The notes below the pieces were generated by a model, which was not told the DNA's origin, did not search any database, and saw only the letters and a program-made list of their open reading frames with translations. From Treponema sp. (lineage in GTDB: Bacteria > Spirochaetota > Spirochaetia > Treponematales > Breznakiellaceae): a stretch of 9,961 nucleotides of DNA. The DNA is taken from contig WQWD01000064.1 in NCBI GenBank assembly GCA_009785545.1, forward strand, positions 1 to 9,961. Direction: 5' to 3'. This document shows, in pieces, positions 1 through 5,991 of the stretch. Each line of letters begins with the position of its first letter. Positions within the stretch are counted from its first letter, which is position 1. Position numbers and translations under genes: made by a program.

Positions 1-1
1 A

Positions 2-910
2 TTGCAAGCGGCGATTGTGTTGGGCAGCTCAAACGATACAGAAACGGGCGGGGAGCTTCTTTCATGGTCGGCAGCGGCAAAAGGAAGGGAGGGCTGGTTT
101 AAGCGGCTTGAATCTGGAAGAAGCGCTCTGCTCCTTCATGACAGAAATACCATTTTTAAAGCCGCCTCCCCTTCCCGCCAAAGCCGCATTTTAATCCCGT
201 TAGCGAATGACGGCCTTTTACTTTGGGAAAGCCTTCGCCGCTGCCCGGAGGGTCTAACCGCCGCCCTTGTAGACACTCAAGCGGCAAGAGAAGCTCTCTT
301 GCGTTATTCCGCTGTTTTAGACGAAACCGAAAAGCCGCTAATCGCCGTAACCGAAAACACATTGCCGGCAGCCGGACAATGCGAAGAATGGTTTGACTGC
401 GCCGAGTTTGAGCATATCTTGATTCGTGCGCCCCGCCTTAACACCGGGCTTTCGGCTCTTGCCGCCTCCGCAAAACCTTTATTGTCAAAAAACGGCTCTT
501 TTGTTTTGCTGTCATCACCGCCGCATCTTGGAGAGCGAATATCAAGAATACTAAAAAATTTATCAAATTCAGAACAATTAATTTCTAAATTAGCTGATAC
601 TGAAGAAGAATTCTTTAAAAATTTGTCAGGCCAGGGCATTTGGAACGAAGATGAACTTGCTTCTGCCTTTGAAAAAGAGGGATTTTCTATTGAATTAAGT
701 ATAATCGAGCAAAATGAAGAGCGTTTGATTGGAGAAAAAGACATTTCTACATGGTTTAACATCGAAAAGTCAAGATGGGGCTCATTTATATCAGAAAAAC
801 TTAAAGAAAGCGAATTTAACGCAGTAAAACAAGCGCTTTTAACGCAAATTGCCAACGGCCCTCTTGTATGGCGCTGGAAAACTATCTGTTTTAAAGCAAA
901 ATCCAATTGA
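2..910 (+). CDS. C-terminal part of a RarA/MgsA-type AAA ATPase fusion protein (methyltransferase-like region), 5' end outside window
   Basis: The reading frame is open to the left edge, and the first codon there (TTG at 2) is unlikely to be the start, so this is a 3' fragment of about 302 codons ending in TGA. The visible part resembles the extra C-terminal domain of the RarA (MgsA) replication-fork ATPase fusions I recall from spirochaetes and cyanobacteria. Residues 63-84 (ILIPLANDGLLLWESLRR region) and 131-175 (FD..EFEHILIRAPRL, then AKPLLSKNGSFVLLSSPP) look like a degenerate Rossmann methyltransferase core. The end has a WFN..KSRWGSFISEKL segment and a W.WKT motif. No Walker motifs are visible; they would lie upstream. 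RarA acts at stalled forks; the role of the appended region is not known to me. The first 530 bases are visibly GC-richer than the rest of the gene. A free-standing methyltransferase-like protein is the alternative. Confidence 0.6.
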   Translation: MQAAIVLGSSNDTETGGELLSWSAAAKGREGWFKRLESGRSALLLHDRNTIFKAASPSRQSRILIPLANDGLLLWESLRRCPEGLTAALVDTQAAREALLRYSAVLDETEKPLIAVTENTLPAAGQCEEWFDCAEFEHILIRAPRLNTGLSALAASAKPLLSKNGSFVLLSSPPHLGERISRILKNLSNSEQLISKLADTEEEFFKNLSGQGIWNEDELASAFEKEGFSIELSIIEQNEERLIGEKDISTWFNIEKSRWGSFISEKLKESEFNAVKQALLTQIANGPLVWRWKTICFKAKSN

Positions 911-950
911 GCCTGTCCAAAAAACTGAAGTTTTGGGACAGCCTTAATTA
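911..950 (+). terminator. Hairpin terminator after the left-edge gene
   Basis: The hairpin begins directly after the TGA stop. CTGTCC (913-918) pairs with GGACAG (936-941), and the inner stem AAAACT (921-926) pairs with AGTTTT (929-934) around a two-base loop, with a small internal mismatch. The 3' flank TTAATTAAAA is only weakly T-rich, so termination strength is uncertain, but position and shape fit an intrinsic terminator. Confidence 0.6.
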
Positions 951-983
951 AAAAAAATTTATATAAATATTTAATAAAAAAAG

Positions 984-1012
984 TTCACAAAATAAAAAAT
1001 TCATGCTATACT
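984..1012 (+). promoter_or_regulatory. Sigma70-type promoter of the histone H1-like gene
   Basis: A -35 box TTCACA (984-989, 5/6 to TTGACA) lies 17 bases from a -10 box TATACT (1007-1012, 5/6 to TATAAT), with an extended -10 TGC just before it (1004-1006). The start of transcription would be near 1019, giving a leader of roughly 57 bases. The surrounding DNA is very AT-rich. Confidence 0.7.
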
Positions 1013-1043
1013 TAAATATAATAATTAATTGAGATTGTTCTGG

Positions 1044-1059
1044 GATAATCCAAATTATC
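1044..1059 (+). promoter_or_regulatory. Small inverted repeat in the leader of the histone H1-like gene
   Basis: GATAAT (1044-1049) and ATTATC (1054-1059) form a perfect 6-base inverted repeat with a CCAA spacer. It lies in the predicted 5' leader and ends five bases before the Shine-Dalgarno AGGTGG (1065-1070). GGATAATCC (1043-1051) is a competing short palindrome. It could be an operator or a leader hairpin; the sequence alone does not decide. Confidence 0.3.
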
Positions 1060-1075
1060 ACAAAAGGTGGAGAGT

Positions 1076-1645
1076 ATGAAAAAGGAAACTAACAAAAAAA
1101 ACGTAAGCAAAAAAACGGAAAAAACTACAAAACCAGCTAAAACAGCAGCAAAACCTGCCGCAAAATCCATAACAAAGACGGTCAAAAAAACTCCGGTTAA
1201 ACCGGCAAAAGCAGCCGTGAAACCAATTACAAAACAAGCGGCGAAGTCGGCGTTGCCGGCGTTGCCGGCAAAAAAAACTGCGGCTAAGCCGCAAACCAAA
1301 ACTATGGCAAAACCTGCGCCAAAATCAGCAGGCAAGGCAACGGCTAAGCCGGCGCTGTCGGCGTTGCCGGCAAAAAAAACTACCGTTAAAGCCGCTGAAA
1401 CAAAGGCTAAACCTGCCGCAAAGCCAAAGGTTAAACCCGTGGACAAACCGGCAAAAGCAGCGACTAAACCAATCACAAAACCGGCGGCTAAGCCGTTAGC
1501 CAAATCTGCGGTTAAACCTGTAATAAAACCACAACACACCATTGATCCGGCTCCTGAAAAACCCGTCCTAAATATGGGGCTTCCTGACGGCAGCGATGTT
1601 CAGCCAACCGGCAACAGAAGACCGCTGATTGTTTGGCCGAAGTGA
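1076..1645 (+). CDS. Lys/Ala/Pro-rich histone H1-like protein
   Basis: A 189-residue protein of low complexity. Residues 1 to about 150 are almost only Lys, Ala, Pro, Thr, Ser and Val in KPAAK/KPITK-type repeats, like the eukaryotic H1 tail and the bacterial H1-like proteins (AlgP, Hc2 type). A nucleoid DNA-binding or condensing role is inferred from composition. The last ~38 residues differ sharply: a non-repetitive tail with PDGSDVQPTGNRRPLIVWPK at the end. Start: GTG at 1067 is in frame, but AGGTGG (1065-1070) lies five bases before ATG at 1076, so the ATG is chosen. The gene stands alone, with its own promoter upstream and a terminator shared with the convergent cluster. Internal nucleotide duplications and two A8 runs mean copy number could vary between strains. 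The opposite-strand open frame over this gene is an artefact of its codon bias. Confidence 0.8.
   Translation: MKKETNKKNVSKKTEKTTKPAKTAAKPAAKSITKTVKKTPVKPAKAAVKPITKQAAKSALPALPAKKTAAKPQTKTMAKPAPKSAGKATAKPALSALPAKKTTVKAAETKAKPAAKPKVKPVDKPAKAATKPITKPAAKPLAKSAVKPVIKPQHTIDPAPEKPVLNMGLPDGSDVQPTGNRRPLIVWPK
1199..1481 (+). repeat. Imperfect direct repeat pair inside the histone H1-like gene (1199-1235 and 1445-1481)
   Basis: Two 37-base copies share an identical first 17 bases (AAACCGGCAAAAGCAGC) and then differ at only a few positions. They encode KPAKAAVKPITK and KPAKAATKPITK. The offset is 246 bases (82 codons), so the frame is kept. This is a trace of internal duplication. Confidence 0.8.
1246..1381 (+). 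repeat. Direct repeats inside the histone H1-like gene (1246-1279 and 1357-1381) with a 9-base tandem unit
   Basis: GTCGGCGTTGCCGGC occurs at 1246-1260 and 1357-1371. Both copies lead into an A8 run followed by CT (1270-1279 and 1372-1381). The first copy carries one extra tandem unit, GTTGCCGGC (1252-1260 and 1261-1269), so the proteins read SALPALPAKKT against SALPAKKT. In-frame unit gain or loss is the likely origin. Confidence 0.8.
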
Positions 1646-1694
1646 GAGCTAAAGAAAAATTATCAAACAGAAAGTTTAGAAAAAATTAGTATCT

Positions 1695-1733
1695 AAATAA
1701 AAGGCTGCCCAGTATTTGAGCAGCCTTTTATTT
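1695..1733. terminator. Bidirectional intrinsic terminator between convergent genes
   Basis: AAATAAAAGGCTGC (1695-1708) pairs perfectly with GCAGCCTTTTATTT (1720-1733) around an 11-base loop. The GC core (GGCTGC/GCAGCC) is flanked by A-rich DNA on the left and T-rich DNA on the right, so it reads as stem plus U-tract on both strands. It lies 50 bases after the plus-strand stop at 1645 and about 55 bases beyond the end of the minus-strand cluster at 1789. Confidence 0.85.
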
Positions 1734-1788
1734 TATTTAGATTTGATTCACTGCGCAACTTAAACACAGTTACGCAGGTGAATTTTAA

Positions 1789-3753
1789 TTACGGCTGTTC
1801 TTCAACTGTTACATCAATGAAAGCAGAAACAGCAGCATTACTAACTAAAGCCGCAGTAACTCTTACCGGAGTGGTTGTCACAGCTACAGCAGTGATTTCG
1901 CCTGTTTCGGCGTCAACGCTTACTCTTGAAGTATCAGCAGACGACCATACCAAGTCACCGCCGCCGCCAAAAGGTATTCGCCTGACAGAAGGAGTAAATG
2001 TACCTCCTACCAAAAGATCAGTTTCATCCGGAGTCATATGAAGCCCTGTAGTTGGAACACGATCCATATTGTAAACAATACGGAACCCTGATTGATCATA
2101 ACCAAAGTGCGCCCAGTAACCGGTACGATTCCAGATCGAAGGGCGATCAACCGTCGCACCAACGTCATTAAACCAATCTCCGCCATGACCTAAACGGCGT
2201 TGGTCGCCTGCGGTAGGTCTGTTAATTCCTCTAAAATCAAACAACTCACCGTTCACGACATTCGCACCTTGGTTATTTCCGCCATTTACCCAGTCCCAGT
2301 TCCATTCAAAAACGTTTCCGCTCATGTCGTATAACCCCAGTTCATTGGGCTCTCTTAATCCAACAGGTCTTGTTCCATCAAGTCTTGACAAAACATTAGT
2401 ATCATTTATAGAGAGCCACGCATGGGCAAGCCTGCCAGTTCGCAATTGTCCTGCATTATTTACAGCACTAGCTCCGGCAAACGCTTTTCTGAACCCCTGT
2501 GTATTAACTTGTACATTTTCGCCATGAATATCTTGCATGGTTTCGATAGAACCAGGAACAGAACATTCTAAACCGCCCATAGCTGCCCATTGCCATTCCC
2601 AACCTGTTGGAAGGCGAAAACCGCTTGCTTCCCAATTTACGCTTGTAGCTTGCCATTCTTCTACTGCAGTACCGCCGCTATTCGTGCCTAGTCCTGCAGG
2701 TCGGAAAGCCGGAATTTCTGAGGGGCAAATAGTAGCCCAATTGGTAACACCTTCAACATCATATACAAGTTCCCTTTCCATTATTGCACTAAGCCTATTA
2801 GAGAAAGCTATGGCATCATACCAGCTAATACGCGAGGCAGGAAATCTGTCACGATTAGCACCACCTCTAAGTTCTGACTCAGAAGAATGTGTAAAAACTC
2901 TGTCGCCAGTTGTCTGCCAACCTGTTCCCATTACAGCTTCCCACTGACCAACAGTAATCGGGTATTTTGACATCCTAAAACCTCTGGTAATATGAGAAAG
3001 ATGTGAAGTGTTGTTAAGAGAAGTACCTCCGCCATACCTTAAAAAACTGCCAGGTTGAACGGTAACAAATTCCAAGCCTAAGCCTTCTCTAGGAAGAAAA
3101 TCAACAATGGCTACATTTAAAGTTCTGAGTACTCTATTCAAATCTGCCTGAGTGCCTTCTACATTGATATTGTCTACAAAGTCCATTGACGCTTTTAATG
3201 CTTCTACAAGAGCATCGTATTCCACATCAGTTACCCAGTATTTACCAAAGGGAATCTCCAAGCCTGGCACAGGGGTAGTCGCTACAGGTTCTATTTCAAA
3301 CTGCCTGTCAGACAAATCATAAAGATTTTCAAATATCCATTCGATCACGTCTTCCAAAACTTGGGTATCCGGAACCATTGTTCCAACAACACCTTCTGCA
3401 ATTGCTTCATTAACCGCAGCTATTGCCTCGAGCAGATCTTCTAATAATCTTTTATTCGTTTCCGCATTTTGAGTAGCTTCCGCAGCGAAAGCTTGTGCAA
3501 TTGCAGCTTCAAGAGCTTCAATTGTACTTGGAGGTATTATTACAACACCTCTTGGAACTCCCGCCGGATTTTGAGCGCCGGTTACCCCTTCAAGAAGCGT
3601 TTGCGCTTCTGAGATAGCGTTTTCAACTTGGGTTCTTGTTACAGCGTCTATATAAACAGTCGTAACTTCACCGCAACTGATAAACAAAGAGACGATAAAC
3701 AATAAAAATACAGGAAGTAATTTTACGGAGCCTCTTGTTAATTGTTTTTTCAT
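1789..3753 (-). CDS. Lipoprotein with FIVAR-like repeats, a non-catalytic FGE/SUMF1-type domain and a Big_2-like domain
   Basis: Predicted lipoprotein of 654 residues; last gene of the cluster. Signal peptide 1-26 with lipobox FISC, Cys27 lipidated. Residues about 37-122 and 160-221 are Ala/Leu/Glu-rich helical segments resembling FIVAR repeats. Residues about 227-562 are an FGE-sulfatase/SUMF1 domain: F..MSKYPITVGQWEAVMG (259-275), GFRLPTGWEWQWAAMGG (378-394), ELGLYDMSGNVFEWNWDW (471-488), LGHGGDW (521-527), SGFRIV (555-560). The cysteine pair that catalyses formylglycine formation is absent, so a binding rather than enzymatic role is inferred. Residues about 570-650 resemble a Big_2 Ig-like domain (VGGTFTP, LVWSSADTSRVSVDAETGEITAV). 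Start: GGAGG precedes the ATG by five bases, and the upstream gene's TAG overlaps this Shine-Dalgarno, suggesting translational coupling. The ligand is unknown. Confidence 0.85.
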   Translation of the reverse strand: MKKQLTRGSVKLLPVFLLFIVSLFISCGEVTTVYIDAVTRTQVENAISEAQTLLEGVTGAQNPAGVPRGVVIIPPSTIEALEAAIAQAFAAEATQNAETNKRLLEDLLEAIAAVNEAIAEGVVGTMVPDTQVLEDVIEWIFENLYDLSDRQFEIEPVATTPVPGLEIPFGKYWVTDVEYDALVEALKASMDFVDNINVEGTQADLNRVLRTLNVAIVDFLPREGLGLEFVTVQPGSFLRYGGGTSLNNTSHLSHITRGFRMSKYPITVGQWEAVMGTGWQTTGDRVFTHSSESELRGGANRDRFPASRISWYDAIAFSNRLSAIMERELVYDVEGVTNWATICPSEIPAFRPAGLGTNSGGTAVEEWQATSVNWEASGFRLPTGWEWQWAAMGGLECSVPGSIETMQDIHGENVQVNTQGFRKAFAGASAVNNAGQLRTGRLAHAWLSINDTNVLSRLDGTRPVGLREPNELGLYDMSGNVFEWNWDWVNGGNNQGANVVNGELFDFRGINRPTAGDQRRLGHGGDWFNDVGATVDRPSIWNRTGYWAHFGYDQSGFRIVYNMDRVPTTGLHMTPDETDLLVGGTFTPSVRRIPFGGGGDLVWSSADTSRVSVDAETGEITAVAVTTTPVRVTAALVSNAAVSAFIDVTVEEQP

Positions 3754-3757
3754 TTAT

Positions 3758-3766
3758 TCCTCCCTA
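3758..3766 (-). promoter_or_regulatory. Shine-Dalgarno overlapping the upstream stop codon
   Basis: On the minus strand, AGGGAGGA (3765-3758) precedes the ATG at 3753 by four bases. Its first two bases are the last two of the upstream TAG stop (3766-3764). This ties translation of the FGE-like lipoprotein to that of the propeller lipoprotein and fixes the start. Confidence 0.75.
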
Positions 3767-5899
3767 AAAAAGATCGTCAATATTAACGATTAAAGTGTAA
3801 ACCTGAGTGGTAAACCTATCATGTGCTCCGGCGATATTTGCGTTATCCGGCACACCGTCTAATGATCCCCGGCAATTCTGCACAAAAATGTGGAGCTTGC
3901 TTTGTTCTTTCCAGAGACATGTGTCCATAGACGGCTCCCAGAAATTTACAGAAAAATCTGTTAAAAATCGATGTCTCCATTTATCTGGACCTTCAGGAGC
4001 AAAAATGTCGTCAGTATAGAACAATGAAACTCTTCTTTCATCATAAGTAGCGTTTGCTGCAGCTAAGTTCGCAATACCGCTATCTTGGAAACGGGCTATA
4101 AAAAACGCTTCCATTCTGTCGCCAACCTGCCTCGCTACCATACGAGGACGAGAAAGCGAAGATGTTATTGTACCTCCTCCTGAAAGGAAAGGATTACGAA
4201 TCGTATTGTCATTGAAAGTCCTGTTGGAAACTTGAGTTAATCTCCAACCTGTCCCCCCCAGACTTGCCGGGTGGTAAAAAATAACAAAGTATTGCATTGG
4301 ATGCAGGTTTGGCGTACCGACCGAATTCGGTAAACTAAAATATGTTGAAATCATCGGGATGCCATTCACAGCCGTCATATTTGTTTGGTTCATAAGGTTT
4401 CTGTTACGTGGTATTTCCCATGCCATTTCACCTCTTTGAGCAGGATTTACCGCGTTGTGCTGACCAATTGGCGTAACGTGCTGTGCCCCGTCAGATAGCC
4501 TCTGCCAAGTTAGACCTTCATCATCAGAAAAGGCGTAGAACATATTAGCGTTTGTTTCAACGGCCGGAGTTTCACGGAAATTCCACGCAACGTGTACCCT
4601 GTCATTCTCATCAACAAATACCTGCCAATATGGGCTGTATGTCGATCCGCCGATCAAAGGAACGTTTGTACCGTCCAAAAGCGCATCTTGCATACGATCC
4701 CATCTTCTTAAATTATTATCCCACCGGTTTACTACCAAGTGCCCGGATCCAGAGCCGCCTTGTCGGTAGAAAAATAACAGATTGCCATTACTCAATTTGT
4801 AGAATTCTACATAAGTTACACTGCTTTCTCTGGCGGCAGCACTGCCGTGTGTAGTACCTATCATAAATCGTCTGTCAGCTGCCATAGGCGGTACGCCCGG
4901 AGCCGGACCTCGGTAATATAATAACGGCTGGTTGTGATCGTTAATAGCTACATGGATATAACCGGAGCCGTCAACAATCATGCTGGGAGAATTATGAGCG
5001 TTATTAACCCTGCCTACAATATCACTTCTAAAAAGCCGGTATTCAGGCTCATGCATAAATCTCCATCCATATTCCAGAACAGAATGTTGCGCTGTATGAT
5101 TTTCAACAAAGTATGATGTCCACTGTATAGCAGGACTGCCGTCTTCCGGCTGGAAAGTTACCATCGCACTTTGCCGGAACGGAACATTGTTTGTCGAGTT
5201 ACCAGCAAAACCCATTCCGGCTCTGACTAGCCTTACACTACCAGGTCCAGTTCTTATCCCGGTATTAAATGCAGTTATAGCAGCATCTAAAGCCGCAACT
5301 CCATAGGTTATTTGATCCTGACTTGTAACGTTGCGTAACGCAGTATCCTGAGCGTTGATAACTGTTGTGAAAGCATTTGCGACAGTAGTAGGAGTCCAAC
5401 GGACATCTGCCGGAGCATCAACTGTGGCGTCAGTAATAACACCCGGTGCATTAGCAAAAACATTTCTTGCTTCGACAAGTCTGTTTAATAGAGCAAGACC
5501 GCTGAAAGCCGCATTACCATAACTGGCTGCATCGTTTAATGTATCTACAGCATCTACTAATAGTTGTATTACATCGTCAATCTCCGCCTGTGTAGGACGA
5601 AGGTCTTCCAGTACGCTTTCAGCAAGACCAATTGCAGTTTGTAAGGGAAGGGCAAACATAGCCGGAACCCATCTAACATCATTTGGTACGCCATTTCCAT
5701 TCGACACGATAACTACGTGGTTTAATACCTGTATTGCACTATTCCTTGCTGCCAACAAGTTTGCAGTGTCGATGTCGCCGTCGTTGACGTAACCGTTGCC
5801 GCCGCCACCGCCGTTATTATCGCATGATGCGAAAATCATAATACCGGCGACCAGAAGAGCAAATGCCCATTGCCATTTTTTGTTTTTCATTTTCTTCAT
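3764..5899 (-). CDS. Lipoprotein with two FIVAR-like repeats and a BNR_4 beta-propeller, possible polysaccharide lyase or glycan binder
   Basis: 711 residues from the ATG at 5899. An in-frame start 36 bases further out lacks a ribosome site, whereas AGGAGA sits six bases before this ATG. Signal peptide 1-25 with lipobox FASC, Cys26, then a Gly/Asn linker (29-36). Residues about 46-126 and 132-216 are two related helical repeats sharing DVRW.P (74-79, 165-170), FIVAR-like. Residues about 220-700 fit the BNR_4 family (PF15892): NNAHNSPSMIVDGSGYIHVA (299-318), NGNLLFFYRQGGSGSGHL (371-388), VHVAWNFRETP (435-445), and an Asp-box SDDEGLTW (458-465). BNR_4 proteins include seven-bladed propellers; I recall ulvan lyases of CAZy PL24 among them. 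His302, His316/322, Tyr378 and Arg379 are candidate active-site residues by motif only. A purely binding lectin-like role is the alternative. It lies 10 bases from the next gene. Confidence 0.8.
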   Translation of the reverse strand: MKKMKNKKWQWAFALLVAGIMIFASCDNNGGGGGNGYVNDGDIDTANLLAARNSAIQVLNHVVIVSNGNGVPNDVRWVPAMFALPLQTAIGLAESVLEDLRPTQAEIDDVIQLLVDAVDTLNDAASYGNAAFSGLALLNRLVEARNVFANAPGVITDATVDAPADVRWTPTTVANAFTTVINAQDTALRNVTSQDQITYGVAALDAAITAFNTGIRTGPGSVRLVRAGMGFAGNSTNNVPFRQSAMVTFQPEDGSPAIQWTSYFVENHTAQHSVLEYGWRFMHEPEYRLFRSDIVGRVNNAHNSPSMIVDGSGYIHVAINDHNQPLLYYRGPAPGVPPMAADRRFMIGTTHGSAAARESSVTYVEFYKLSNGNLLFFYRQGGSGSGHLVVNRWDNNLRRWDRMQDALLDGTNVPLIGGSTYSPYWQVFVDENDRVHVAWNFRETPAVETNANMFYAFSDDEGLTWQRLSDGAQHVTPIGQHNAVNPAQRGEMAWEIPRNRNLMNQTNMTAVNGIPMISTYFSLPNSVGTPNLHPMQYFVIFYHPASLGGTGWRLTQVSNRTFNDNTIRNPFLSGGGTITSSLSRPRMVARQVGDRMEAFFIARFQDSGIANLAAANATYDERRVSLFYTDDIFAPEGPDKWRHRFLTDFSVNFWEPSMDTCLWKEQSKLHIFVQNCRGSLDGVPDNANIAGAHDRFTTQVYTLIVNIDDLF

Positions 5900-5928
5900 G
5901 TTTAATCTCCTAAAATTAGTTAAATACA

Positions 5929-5958
5929 GGGACATACCGGCTTTAAGTCAGTATGCCC
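5929..5958 (-). other. Imperfect stem-loop in the gap before the BNR_4 gene
   Basis: On the minus strand GGGCATAC (5958-5951) can pair with GTATGTCCC (5937-5929) with one bulged T, leaving a 13-base loop. The 3' flank TGTATTTAAC is weakly T-rich, so this could be a leaky terminator or an mRNA stability element. It sits about 30 bases upstream of the BNR_4 start. Confidence 0.3.
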
Positions 5959-5991
5959 TCTTATAAATCATTTACTTCATCGATCTTCAAA

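Noticed and set aside
304..906. Minus-strand open frame opposite the left-edge gene
   Set aside because: It has no domain signature and no ribosome site, and it lies wholly opposite a frame with recognisable family motifs.
1012..1542. Minus-strand open frame of 176 codons that looks like a hydrophobic Ala/Gly/Phe-rich membrane protein
   Set aside because: It is the reverse complement of the Lys/Ala/Pro repeats of the histone H1-like gene: AAA and GCN codons read backwards give Phe, Gly and Cys. It has no ribosome site, and the plus-strand gene has a good promoter, ribosome site and terminator.
2537..2947. Plus-strand open frames within the FGE-like gene
   Set aside because: They oppose a 654-residue gene with clear domain motifs and a signal peptide; their products show no recognisable features.
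5888..5935. Longer start of the BNR_4 lipoprotein at 5935
   Set aside because: It would add 12 residues before a standard lipoprotein signal peptide and has no ribosome site, whereas the ATG at 5899 has AGGAGA six bases upstream.
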